In this document: piece by piece, positions 56,705 to 64,000 of the stretch | Numbering within the stretch: position 1 is the stretch's first letter | How the letters are laid out: every line of letters starts with the position of its first letter | Assembly (NCBI GenBank): GCA_036502625.1 | Contig: DASXYG010000095.1 | Coordinates: 248,001 to 312,000, forward strand | From: DASXYG01 sp036502625 | GTDB taxonomy: Bacteria > Actinomycetota > Actinomycetes > Streptosporangiales > Streptosporangiaceae | Direction: 5' to 3' | DNA length: 64,000 bases | Translations under genes and position numbers: made by a program | The notes under the pieces: generated by a model | Databases searched by the model: none | Told to the model about the DNA's origin: nothing | Seen by the model: the letters and a program-made list of their open reading frames with translations, nothing else

Positions 56705-57493
56705 GTGCCGAACGCGCAGTGGCCGCCCGCGGGCGTCGATCCCGCCAAGCCCAGTACCGCCCGCATGTACGACTACTACCTCGGCGGCACGGACAACTTC
56801 GAGTCCGACCGGGTGGCCGCGCGCGAGGTCATCGCGGCGAACCCCGAGGTCAAGGCGCTGGCGCGGGCGAACCGCGACTTCATGGTGCGGGCCGTGCGCT
56901 TCATGTCCGAGCAGGGCGTACGCCAGTTCATCGACCTCGGCACCGGCATCCCGACGTCACCGAACGTCCACGAGATCGCCGGGGAGACCCATCCCGCGCG
57001 GGTCGTCTACGTCGACCACGACCCGATCGTCATGGCGCACAACCGCGCGCTGCTGGAGACCCGCCCCGGTGTGCTGACCGTACAGGCGGACCTGCGGCGT
57101 CCGGCGAACATCCTGAACCACCCGGGCGTGCAGCGGCTCATCGACTTCGACGAGCCGTTCGGCCTGCTCATCGTCTCGGTGTTCCACTTCGTCAGCGACG
57201 CCGACGACCCCGTGGGCATCATCGGCCGGTTCCGCTCCGTCATGGCGCCGGGCAGCTACCTGGCGATGTCCGTGATCACCAACGAGGGCCTGTCCGCCGA
57301 CGACATCGACCGCATCCAGGCGACGTACACCCGCACCGGCGCCTCCCCCACCGGCCGCAGCCGCGCCCGCATCCAGGAGATGTTCACCGGCTTCGACCTC
57401 GCCGAACCGGGCCTCACCACCGTCCAGTCCTGGCGCGCCAACACCCCGGAGACCCGCGCCAGACTTCTCGCCGGAGTCGGCCAAAAGGTTTAG
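56705..57493 (+). CDS. SAM-dependent methyltransferase, PF04672 (actinomycete-specific)
   Basis: A 262-residue protein of the PF04672/DUF574 type. The N-terminus PSTARMYDYYLGGTDNFESDRVAA and the motif-I-like FIDLGTGIPTSPNVHEIA are diagnostic; VVYVDHDPIVMAHNRALL is the SAM-ribose binding acidic strand end. The family is highly duplicated in actinomycetes, and its substrates are unknown. It has its own probable leaderless promoter. The neighbours do not indicate a pathway. Confidence 0.93.
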   Translation: MPNAQWPPAGVDPAKPSTARMYDYYLGGTDNFESDRVAAREVIAANPEVKALARANRDFMVRAVRFMSEQGVRQFIDLGTGIPTSPNVHEIAGETHPARVVYVDHDPIVMAHNRALLETRPGVLTVQADLRRPANILNHPGVQRLIDFDEPFGLLIVSVFHFVSDADDPVGIIGRFRSVMAPGSYLAMSVITNEGLSADDIDRIQATYTRTGASPTGRSRARIQEMFTGFDLAEPGLTTVQSWRANTPETRARLLAGVGQKV

Positions 57494-57558
57494 CCGCACC
57501 CGTTCCCACCCCCCGCAGCGTCACCGCATAATCACCGAAGCGGTCCGGAGGTGGTCGG

Positions 57559-58488
57559 ATGTCCCAGAGCCCACGCAGGTACGCCACGCTGCTCCTCGCG
57601 GCGACCCTGGCGGCAAGCCTCACCCTGTCCCCCGTCACGGCCCAGGCCGCGCCCGTACGCCTCGCCGCGGCGGCACGCCCGTCCGTGACCGCGCGTTCGG
57701 TCGCCGTCTACAACCGCTCCACGCACGCGTGGCTCTACCTCAAGCAGGCGCGCACCCGGAGGCCGATCGCCAGCGTCACGAAGCTCATGACCGCGTACGT
57801 CGTCCTGAAGCACGCCCGCTGGCGCACCCCCGTGACGATCAGCAAGGCCGCCGTCGCGTACGCGCACCGCCACGACGCCACCACCGCGAACCTCCGCCCC
57901 GGCGAACGCATCACCTTGGCGCAGGCGCTGTACGGCATGCTCCTCCCCAGCGGCGCCGACGTCGCGTACCAGCTCGCCAAGAACTACGGCCCCGGCCACG
58001 GGAAGTTCATCGCCAAGATGAACGCGTACGCCCGCGCCCTGCACATGACGAAGACCCACTACGCCAACCCCGACGGCCTCCCGTACAAGGACTCCCACGG
58101 CCGCTCCGGCTACTCCACCGCCGTGGACCAGCTCAAACTGGTCAACGCCCTCCTCCGCAGCACGTCCTTCCGCAAGGTGGTCCGCACCACCCGCTACCAC
58201 CTGCACGCGGGCCACGGCCACCGAGCCCACACCTGGACCAACACCAACCGCCTATTGGGCGCCTACCGAGGCGCCCACGGCGTCAAAACCGGCACCACCA
58301 AAGCCGCCGGCGCCTGCCTGGCCTTCTCCGCCTACCGCGGCACCCGCAACATCATCGGCATAGTCCTCCACAGCACAACCCCCACCACCCGCTTCCGCGA
58401 CGCCACCCACCTGCTCAACTACGCCTACGGCACCCACCCCACCCAAGTCCACCTCCGCTCCCTACCAGCGGGCACGAACCCGGACTAG
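57559..58488 (+). CDS. D-alanyl-D-alanine carboxypeptidase (S11 family)
   Basis: A 309-residue exported penicillin-binding protein. A signal peptide ends at about residue 31 (LSPVTAQAA). The active-site motifs are SVTK (Ser-x-x-Lys), SGA in LLPSGADVAYQLAKNYG where classical enzymes have SxN, and KTGTT. The Asn-less second motif is common in actinobacterial members, so activity is plausible but not proven. There is no C-terminal membrane anchor of the PBP5 type. It trims pentapeptides in the cell wall. GGAGG precedes the ATG. The final third is strongly C-rich on the coding strand. Confidence 0.93.
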   Translation: MSQSPRRYATLLLAATLAASLTLSPVTAQAAPVRLAAAARPSVTARSVAVYNRSTHAWLYLKQARTRRPIASVTKLMTAYVVLKHARWRTPVTISKAAVAYAHRHDATTANLRPGERITLAQALYGMLLPSGADVAYQLAKNYGPGHGKFIAKMNAYARALHMTKTHYANPDGLPYKDSHGRSGYSTAVDQLKLVNALLRSTSFRKVVRTTRYHLHAGHGHRAHTWTNTNRLLGAYRGAHGVKTGTTKAAGACLAFSAYRGTRNIIGIVLHSTTPTTRFRDATHLLNYAYGTHPTQVHLRSLPAGTNPD

Positions 58489-58501
58489 GGGACGCGGCAG
58501 G

Positions 58502-59023
58502 CTAGCGGGACCCGCCCGCCTCACGCCTGTGCGCCTGCAGGGCAACCGCGGGGTACACCGACGGCTTGATGGAGTCCGCGATCTCCAGCGCCTCCTCGAT
58601 CTCGTCGAGGTACGCCCAGATCTCCAGGTCGCGCGGGCAGAAGGTCGCCAGCAGACTGGCCGTCATCACGATGGGCCAGCTCGCCATCTCTTCCATCGTG
58701 GGGAATGCCCGGTCGAGTCCCTGGAATCCGATCGCGGTCTCCCGCAGGTACGTGTAGACCTGCGTTTCGTCCAGGTCGAGTTCGCTCTCGGCCTTGGCCG
58801 CGTTCTCGGCCATGCGGCGCAGCCCGGCGTCGGTGGGCCACTCAGGACCCAGAACATCGACGGCAATGTAGCCGGCGACGGCCACGCACAGGCCAAGGCA
58901 CTCACGGAACCGCTGGTCGTCGCCGACGGCCCTGATCGCTTCGGTCAGTTCGTCAAGTTCACCGCGTACGGCATGGGCCAGCATCGTCCGGGTTGGGTCC
59001 TCAACCTGAGGATCGATCCGCAT
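58502..59023 (-). CDS. Hypothetical acidic helical protein, partner of the coiled-coil gene
   Basis: A 173-residue, acidic, largely helical soluble protein of unrecognised family. It has many Glu/Asp (AENAAKAESELDLDETQ, LDEIEEALEIADSIK) and no TM. Its ATG at 59023 lies inside the end of the upstream gene (23-bp overlap at 59001-59023), so the two are translationally coupled and probably work together. GAGG lies just upstream. It may be a cytosolic partner of the membrane-anchored neighbour. Confidence 0.78.
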   Translation of the reverse strand: MRIDPQVEDPTRTMLAHAVRGELDELTEAIRAVGDDQRFRECLGLCVAVAGYIAVDVLGPEWPTDAGLRRMAENAAKAESELDLDETQVYTYLRETAIGFQGLDRAFPTMEEMASWPIVMTASLLATFCPRDLEIWAYLDEIEEALEIADSIKPSVYPAVALQAHRREAGGSR

Positions 59024-59717
59024 TCCTCGCCTCTCTCCGGTTCCGAATCCATGCCACGCCTGAGACCGCCATGCCGAACAGACCTGCGGACAATGTAGCG
59101 GTGTGCGCGGTGGGCGGCAGGTGGACCGCCAGCTCCGCGAGCCCGGTCGCGGCGGTTGACGACACGAAGCCGAGCGCTGCGTCGGATGGGCCGCGACGGC
59201 GCCACTTCGGTTCCGCCGTCTTCTCCCCGCGTGTGTCACCAGTGAGTGTGCGCGCGTCCGCCTTGCTCGCGGCCGCGGTGTCCGCCGCGTCCACGTGATC
59301 CGCGGATCGTGTACTCGCATCCGCACCGGGCCGCTCCTGCCGGGAGAGGTGCGCCTCGAAGCGCGACTCCAGGGCGTGGAGTCTGGCGGTGAACTCGGCC
59401 TTGTCGGCGGCGCGCTGGGATTTCAGGTCGGCGAGTTCGGCGCGGAGGTCGGCGTTCTCCTTGCGGAGGTCGGCGGGGTCGCGGGGGGTGTCGTCCGGGG
59501 GGACGCTCTCGACGCCGCGGAGGTCCGAGCGGGGCGTACGCGCGTGTCGCGTCTCGGATGGGGGTCCGTCCGGGTGCGGGCGCAGTCCCGTGACGGGGGC
59601 GGGGACGCGGGAATCGGTGGCGCGTCCCCGGTGGGCGGCGCGATCGGGGGCGGCGCGATCCGGGGTTCCGCGGTCGGGCGAGGATGGCGGGGCGGGGCGG
59701 TGGTGCAGTTCGCCCAT
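59001..59717 (-). CDS. Hypothetical coiled-coil membrane protein
   Basis: A 238-residue protein. The first 75 residues are a Pro/Arg/Asp-rich disordered tract. A clear coiled coil follows (DLRKENADLRAELADLKSQ through ARLHALESRFEAHLS, about residues 82-125), then a Thr/Ala/Asp-rich linker and two C-terminal hydrophobic segments (AALGFVSSTAATGLAELAV and TATLSAGLFGMAVSGVAWI) ending in basic residues. It has the shape of a tethering or scaffold protein. The gene overlaps the next by 23 bp. It is divergent from the haemoglobin gene. No family recognised. Confidence 0.78.
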   Translation of the reverse strand: MGELHHRPAPPSSPDRGTPDRAAPDRAAHRGRATDSRVPAPVTGLRPHPDGPPSETRHARTPRSDLRGVESVPPDDTPRDPADLRKENADLRAELADLKSQRAADKAEFTARLHALESRFEAHLSRQERPGADASTRSADHVDAADTAAASKADARTLTGDTRGEKTAEPKWRRRGPSDAALGFVSSTAATGLAELAVHLPPTAHTATLSAGLFGMAVSGVAWIRNRREARNADRSSG

Positions 59718-59856
59718 GGTGGTTGCCGCATTTCGGTGGGGGTCGCCGCTGGTCAGGGACCATCGTGGCGAGGGGGGTGCTTACGGTCAACCGGGCGCCC
59801 GCAATCGGCCAGGCGGGTACCTGGTGTCGGGCGGGCCATCGGGCGACGATTGCCGT

Positions 59857-60303
59857 ATGGAGTCGTTATTCGAGCATGCGGGTGGTGAGCCCGGGTTGCG
59901 CCGGTTGGAAGAGTTGTTCTATGCGTATGTGCTGGCGGATCCGGTGTTGAAGGTGTTGTTCCCGGTTCGGCGGGAGACGCATGTGCCGGCGTTGACGGCG
60001 TTCACGGCGGAGACGTTCGGGGGGCCGGATCGCTTTACGCGGGAGATGGGCGGCTTCCTGGGGCTCATCGCGGTGCACCGGGGGTTGAAGATCACCGAGG
60101 GGCAGCGGCGGCGGTTCTGCGAGCTGTACCTCAAGGCCGCCGATGACGCCGGTCTCCCCGATGACGCGCCGTTCCGGCAGGCGCTGCGCGAGCACGTCGA
60201 GTTCGGCTCGCAGGTCGCCATGCAGAACTCCAACGCCGAGACGGACGACCAGCTCCATCCCCTACGCGAGGTCCCCCACTGGACCTGGCCCGACCAGGGC
60301 TGA
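59857..60303 (+). CDS. Group II truncated haemoglobin
   Basis: A 148-residue 2-on-2 globin. Group II features are the LEELFYAYVLADPVLKVLFP start, the E-helix region GGFLGLIAVHRGLKITEGQRRRF with the proximal His, and the terminal VPHWTW, which is characteristic of the class (compare mycobacterial GlbO). It handles O2, NO or peroxide. The ATG at 59857 has no obvious ribosome site. Codons are rich in G/T endings in the first 200 bp and turn C/G-rich after about 60,060. Confidence 0.92.
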   Translation: MESLFEHAGGEPGLRRLEELFYAYVLADPVLKVLFPVRRETHVPALTAFTAETFGGPDRFTREMGGFLGLIAVHRGLKITEGQRRRFCELYLKAADDAGLPDDAPFRQALREHVEFGSQVAMQNSNAETDDQLHPLREVPHWTWPDQG

Positions 60304-60321
60304 GCAAGAGCCCCCGAGCCC

Positions 60322-61290
60322 CTACTCGTACAGCGCCGCCGTCTCCGCCAGACGCCTTCGCACCGCTTCGCGGAGGTCCATCGGGGCCAGTACCTCCAGT
60401 TCCGGGCCGAGCTTCAGCAGATCGACGACCGCGTGGTGGACGGACTCGATCGGGACCGTGGCGTGGATCCAGCCGTCCGCGTCCGGTGCGGAGGCCGTCT
60501 CCTCCATGGCGCGGTGGACGGCGGGGGCCATCAGGTGGACGGCCTTGGCGCGGCCAACGGGCGACAGGCGGATCTCCGCTTGGGCGGTGTAGGAGTCGCG
60601 TTCGAAGCGTTCCGTCCAGTCCTGCCAGAACTTCGCGAGGTCGAAGTCGTCCGGGCGGGCGAACTCCTCCTCCAGGGGTTCGACCGCGCTGACCCGGGTC
60701 ACGCGGTACGTACGGATCTTGTCGCCCGCCGCCGCCACGAGGTACCACAGGCCCGCCTTCAGGACGACGCCCAGTGGGTCGAGGGTGGTCCACTGCTCGC
60801 CGCGCCGCCACGAGCGGTAGCGGACGCGGAGGCGGCGGCGCGCCCACACGGCGTCGCCGATCTCGGTGAGGAACGGGATCGGCTCGGGGTCGCGGAACCA
60901 GCCCGGCGCGTCGAGGTGGAACAGCTCCCGCATGTGGGCGGCGCGTTCGCGCAGCTCGGGCGGCAGCGCGGCGAGCAGTTTGAGCTGCGCGCCCGCGAGC
61001 ACCGCCCCCATGCCGAGCTCCGCGGCCGGCCCCGGCAGCCCCGCGAGGAACAGCGAGACGGCTTCGTCGCTGGTCAGCCCGGTGAGCTTCGTACGGTAGC
61101 CGTCGAGAAGCTGGTAGCCGCCCGCAGGACCGCGGTCGGCGTACACCGGGACGCCCGCCGCCGACAGCGACTCGACGTCCCGGTACACCGTGCGCACGGA
61201 CACCTCGAGCTCGGCGGCGAGCTCCGGCGCGGTCATCCGCCCGCGCGTCTGCAACAGCAACAGCAACGACAACAACCTGCTCGCCCGCAC
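60322..61290 (-). CDS. WYL-domain transcriptional regulator (YafY type)
   Basis: A 322-residue regulator: HTH_11 N-terminus (RASRLLSLLLLLQTRGRMTAPELAAELEVSVRTVYRDVESLSAAGVPV) followed by a WYL domain with GLWYLVAAAGDKIRTYRVTRVSAVEPLEEEF. WYL proteins sense nucleic-acid or small ligands and are frequent regulators of DNA-damage and defence genes. It is 18 bp from the convergent haemoglobin stop and 37 bp upstream of the ThDP enzyme's stop. The target is unknown. Confidence 0.93.
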   Translation of the reverse strand: MRASRLLSLLLLLQTRGRMTAPELAAELEVSVRTVYRDVESLSAAGVPVYADRGPAGGYQLLDGYRTKLTGLTSDEAVSLFLAGLPGPAAELGMGAVLAGAQLKLLAALPPELRERAAHMRELFHLDAPGWFRDPEPIPFLTEIGDAVWARRRLRVRYRSWRRGEQWTTLDPLGVVLKAGLWYLVAAAGDKIRTYRVTRVSAVEPLEEEFARPDDFDLAKFWQDWTERFERDSYTAQAEIRLSPVGRAKAVHLMAPAVHRAMEETASAPDADGWIHATVPIESVHHAVVDLLKLGPELEVLAPMDLREAVRRRLAETAALYE

Positions 61291-61327
61291 CCGCCCATTC
61301 TCCCCGAATCCGGCGAACGCGCAGGCC

Positions 61328-62941
61328 TCAGCCGGTCGCGCGCGGGATCGGGACCTCGATCAGCGAGGGCCCGGTACGTCCGACGGCCTCCGCCAGGGCG
61401 GCGCGCAGCGCCTCCGGGGAGTCGGCGCGCGCCGCGGTCAGGCCGAACGACGTGGCCAGCGTCACGTAGTCGGGGGCGACCAGCTCGGTGGCGATGACGC
61501 GGCCGTCGTAGAAGCGGCGCTGGTTCTGGTGGACCGCGGAGTACGTGCGGTCGTTGAAGACCACCACGGTCACCGCGATGCCCTCCTGCGCGGCGGTCGC
61601 CAGCTCGCCGATGGTCTGGAGGATGCCGCCGTCGCCGCACAGCGCCACGACCGGCCGCTCCCCCACGCCCACGCGCGCGCCCAGCGCCACGGGCAGGCCG
61701 CAGCCGATCGAGCACAGCTCGTACGGGTGCAGGTACGCCCGCGGCCGGTCCACCGGGAACAGTTCGGCGGAGGCGTAGCCGAGCTGCGTCATGTCCGCGA
61801 CCGTCACGCCGTCGGCGGGCAGCGCGGCGCGCACGGCGTCGAGGTACTCGGTGGGCACCTCGAACTCGGCGCGCGCGAACTCGGTGAACGCGGCGTTCAC
61901 GGCCGCGACGGACGCCGCGGCGCGCGCGGAGTCCGCGGAGTCCGCGGTGGCGTCGCCCACCAGCGGGAGCAGCGCGTCGAGGAAGGCGCCCGCGTCGGCG
62001 TGGATGCCGAGGTCGACGGGGAAGCGGCGGGTGAGCTCCGCCGGGTCGAGGTCCACCCGTACGCGCGTGGCGGGCATCGGGAGCTCGCCCACGGCGGTGC
62101 GCTCGTCGCCCAGCTTCGTGCCGATGATCAGCGCGACGTCGCTGGCGCCGATCAGGTCGTGCAGCGCGCCCGGCACGATCGAGATGCGGCTCGCCACGGC
62201 CAGCGGGTGGCCGTCCGGCAGCACGCCCTTGCTTCCGGGGCCGAGCAGGACGGGTGCGCCGAGACGTTCGGCCAGCGTACGGAGCTGGTCGGCGCAGTCG
62301 GCGGTGCCCGCGCCCGCGAAGATCACCGGACGCTCGGCGCTCACGAGCAGCTCGGCGGCCTTGCGGACCTGGTCGCCGGACGGCGTGGGCCGCGCGGCCG
62401 GCAGCGGGTCGGCCGCGCCCGCCGGTACGGGCTCGGTCAGGAGGTCAAGCGGGATCTCCAGGTAGGCGCCGCGCGGCCGGCGCGCGGTCAGCGCCGCGAA
62501 CGCCTCGGCGAGCGCGCCGGGCAGCTCGGCGGCGTCGGCCACCCGCCGCGACCAGCCGACCAGCGCGGCCATCGAGGCGTACTGGTCCTTCAGCTCGTGC
62601 AGCGCGCCGCGCTCGCGGCCGTCGTGGTCGCGCGGCAGCGTCGTGGCGATCGTCAGCACGGGCACGGAGTCGGAGTACGCGTTGGCCATCGGCGTGGCGA
62701 TGTTCGTGACGCCGGGCCCGGAGATCACCACCGCCACGCCCACCCGCCCGGTCGCCCGCGCGTAGCCGTACGCCATGAACCCGGCGCCCTGCTCGTGCCG
62801 CGCCAGGACGTGCCGCATGCCGCTGTCGCGCAGCGCGTCGTACAGCGGCAGCGTGTGGACGCCCGGGATGCCGAAGACCGTGTCGACGCCGTGTCGCTCC
62901 AGTGTGGCGGTCAGCGCCTGCGCGCCGTTCAGAACGGTCAA
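61328..62941 (-). CDS. Thiamine diphosphate-dependent decarboxylase/synthase (acetolactate synthase-like)
   Basis: A 537-residue ThDP enzyme. The N-terminal PYR domain has DTVFGIPGVHTLPLYDALRDS and RHEQGAGFMAYGYARATG with the catalytic Glu. The C-terminal domain has the ThDP/Mg motif ALCGDGGILQTIGELATAAQ...VVVFND. Its opening is closest to 5-guanidino-2-oxopentanoate decarboxylase (AruI) and related acetolactate-synthase-like enzymes, so arginine transaminase-pathway decarboxylation is possible. The start is TTG 62941, with AGGAGG 7 bp upstream. No regulatory subunit gene is adjacent, so it is not the biosynthetic IlvB. Monocistronic. Confidence 0.88.
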   Translation of the reverse strand: MTVLNGAQALTATLERHGVDTVFGIPGVHTLPLYDALRDSGMRHVLARHEQGAGFMAYGYARATGRVGVAVVISGPGVTNIATPMANAYSDSVPVLTIATTLPRDHDGRERGALHELKDQYASMAALVGWSRRVADAAELPGALAEAFAALTARRPRGAYLEIPLDLLTEPVPAGAADPLPAARPTPSGDQVRKAAELLVSAERPVIFAGAGTADCADQLRTLAERLGAPVLLGPGSKGVLPDGHPLAVASRISIVPGALHDLIGASDVALIIGTKLGDERTAVGELPMPATRVRVDLDPAELTRRFPVDLGIHADAGAFLDALLPLVGDATADSADSARAAASVAAVNAAFTEFARAEFEVPTEYLDAVRAALPADGVTVADMTQLGYASAELFPVDRPRAYLHPYELCSIGCGLPVALGARVGVGERPVVALCGDGGILQTIGELATAAQEGIAVTVVVFNDRTYSAVHQNQRRFYDGRVIATELVAPDYVTLATSFGLTAARADSPEALRAALAEAVGRTGPSLIEVPIPRATG

Positions 62942-63092
62942 CTCACGTCCTCCTGAGGTGATGGCCGTACGGGACGAACGCGACGTTACCCGGCATCCCA
63001 TCCGCACCGGTCGCGCGCACCCTTCCCGGCCCGGCCGCGGGACGGCGCGGAATACGCTGAGCCCCTGCGGGGGCGAGCGAGGGGAGGCGGCG

Positions 63093-63382
63093 GTGCGCAT
63101 CGGCATCCTCGGCCCACTCGACGTGCGCGGCGAGGCGGCCGGCCCGGTCGGCGTGCCGGGCGCCCGGCTGCGCGCGCTGCTCATCCGGCTGGCCCGCGAC
63201 CCCGGGCGTACGGTCGCCGCCGCGCGGCTGATCGACGACCTCTGGCACGACGCGCTGCAGGCCCAGGTGTCCCGGCTGCGCGCGCTGCTCGGCCGGGAGC
63301 TGGTCGAGTCGCGCGACGGCGGCCGCCGGGCGTACGGCGCTGGCCGCGGGTGAGCCGGCGAGCGCCGCGGAGCTGCCGCCCC
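63093..63382 (+). pseudogene. Decayed SARP/BTAD regulator remnant
   Basis: GTG 63093 opens a frame (VRIGILGPLDVRG, RLRALLIRLARDPGRTVAAARLIDDLW) that matches the winged helix of AfsR/SARP proteins. The segment LWHD-ALQAQVSRLR lacks about 8 residues usually found there. The frame then stops at 63353. Sequence typical of the following BTAD (ALAAGEPASAAEL) continues in another frame from about 63334, so a frameshift and deletions have inactivated the gene. Nothing BTAD-like is seen beyond about 63382. The intact parent is not in the window; the AfsR-type gene at base 1 is a separate copy. Confidence 0.72.
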
Positions 63383-63412
63383 CATGGAGCGCCGCACCTC
63401 GGACGCCGCGCC

Positions 63413-63562
63413 GCCGCGCGCCCGCGTCGCGTCGGCGACCACGTCGTGGCCGCACACCTCGGCGTGTCCGGTGTCCGGGCGCAACAGCGTGGCGAGCCCC
63501 CGCGTGGCGCCGAACCGCTTGTTCAGGCCCGCGGCCGTGATCGCGTACGGCGTATCCCGCAT
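63413..63562 (-). pseudogene. ABC transporter ATPase remnant (DrrA-like)
   Basis: Fifty residues, MRDTPYAITAAGLNKRFGAT joined directly to RGLATLLRPDTGHAEVCGH, match the two ends of the N-terminal part of DrrA-type drug-export ATPases. The roughly 30 residues between them, including the whole Walker A motif, are missing without a frameshift. Homology then stops near 63413. The start still has a GAGG site. The fragment is head-on with the SARP remnant; together they look like a collapsed regulator-transporter pair. Confidence 0.7.
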
Positions 63563-63658
63563 GTCCGTCCTCAGGTAGTCGTCACCGTTCCCGAGGACGG
63601 TCGCGCGGCCGCCTGACGGGGGCCTGACGCGACCTGACGCGGCGCTGATCCGGCGCGG

Positions 63659-64000
63659 CTACCGCGCGACCAGCGTCATCTCGAACGAGTATCGCTCGGC
63701 CAGGTACGCGTGGGTGCCGTACTCCAGGGCGCGGCCGGTGGAGTCGAAGGCCGTGCGGGTCATGGTGAGGACGGTCGCGGAGCGCGGTGTGTTCAGGAGG
63801 CGGGCCTCGCGGGGCGTGACCGTACGGGCGCCGATGGTCTGGCTGGCCACCTGGGGCTGGCGGCCGGCGGCGCGGAGCATTTCGTACAGGCCGCCGCGCT
63901 CCAGGGATTCGGCGGTGACGGGGAGCAGGCCGCCGGGCAGGTAGTTGTGCATGATCGCCAAAGGGGTCTCGTCGGCGAACCGCACCCGCTCCACGGACAC
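63659..64000 (-). CDS. GntR-family regulator, UTRA ligand domain (5' end beyond window)
   Basis: At least 113 residues of a UTRA domain: ERVRFADETPLAIMHNYLPG, LYEMLRAAGRQPQVASQTIGAR, ARLLNTPRSATVLTMTRTAFDSTGRALEYGTHAYLAERYSFEM. The frame is open through the window edge, so the N-terminal GntR winged helix lies outside. UTRA domains bind small sugars, amino acids or fatty acids. The C-terminus is complete (TAG at 63659). The 300 bp between it and the SARP remnant contain only the decayed genes and short CTGACG repeats (63611-63639). Confidence 0.88.
   Translation of the reverse strand: MSVERVRFADETPLAIMHNYLPGGLLPVTAESLERGGLYEMLRAAGRQPQVASQTIGARTVTPREARLLNTPRSATVLTMTRTAFDSTGRALEYGTHAYLAERYSFEMTLVAR

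Noticed and set aside
1..64000. CRISPR arrays, tRNA/rRNA genes, insertion sequences, prophage
   Set aside because: No regularly spaced repeats, no tRNA-like cloverleaf that I could recognise, and no transposase, integrase or phage structural genes were seen. A tRNAscan/Infernal run would settle small RNAs.

Overview
The window is chromosomal DNA of a very GC-rich actinomycete, most likely a Streptosporangiales/Thermomonosporaceae-type filamentous actinomycete (Actinomadura-like). The grounds are the extreme G/C use at third codon positions, many GTG and TTG starts with GAGG-type ribosome sites, AfsR/SARP regulators, a GerW-like protein, an actinomycete-type SAM methyltransferase (PF04672), a DinB/DUF664 protein, and a LexA box of the mycobacterial/actinobacterial type. 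I see no rRNA, tRNA, CRISPR array, transposase or prophage. The genus is inference.

Layout. 1-13.2 kb: the tail of an AfsR-type regulator, an FAD monooxygenase, a convergent CrtI/PYROXD2-like oxidoreductase with a small membrane-anchored protein, a copper amine oxidase, asparagine synthetase (asnB), an MHS-type MFS transporter and a GH13 glycosidase. 13.3-15.4 kb: an ArsR-SRPBCC pair and a beta-propeller lipoprotein. 15.6-21.5 kb: L-2-hydroxyglutarate oxidase (lhgO) and a YtcJ-type amidohydrolase, divergent from a PucR regulator and a class III aminotransferase. 21.5-31 kb: a DUF6504 gene behind a perfect LexA-type SOS box, a 1,493-residue polytopic membrane protein, a GerW-like protein, a GNAT acetyltransferase, a DinB/DUF664 protein and Tex with a long Gly/Arg-rich tail.

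31.1-32.4 kb: two translationally coupled genes of lower GC that look like a stand-alone polymorphic (CDI-type) toxin with an RNase A-like domain and its immunity protein. 32.5-39 kb: an AidB-like acyl-CoA dehydrogenase; a TetR regulator with a tandem operator and an alpha/beta hydrolase; a carotenoid oxygenase divergent from a PadR regulator; and YceI. 39-49.7 kb: a GlcD-GlcF fusion dehydrogenase, a small membrane protein, then a tight six-gene minus-strand catabolic operon (M20 peptidase, aldehyde dehydrogenase, SDR, DUF3311, sodium:solute symporter, amidohydrolase).

49.8-56.7 kb: a Met/His-rich mini membrane protein upstream of a NarL-type two-component pair, then a TetR gene divergent from an operon ACAD-SDR-phosphotransferase-SDR. 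That operon looks like a split version of the ACAD10/ACAD11 or Lva system that phosphorylates and dehydrates 4-hydroxyacyl-CoAs. 56.7-64 kb: a PF04672 methyltransferase, a D,D-carboxypeptidase, a coiled-coil/membrane pair, a group II truncated haemoglobin, a WYL regulator and a ThDP enzyme. The edge holds decayed SARP and ABC-ATPase remnants and the UTRA domain of a GntR regulator.

Most of the region is accessory catabolism, with each small operon next to its own repressor (ArsR, PucR, PadR, two TetR). The points most worth a second look are the toxin-immunity pair, the split ACAD/APH operon, the SOS box before DUF6504, and several clear palindromic operators.
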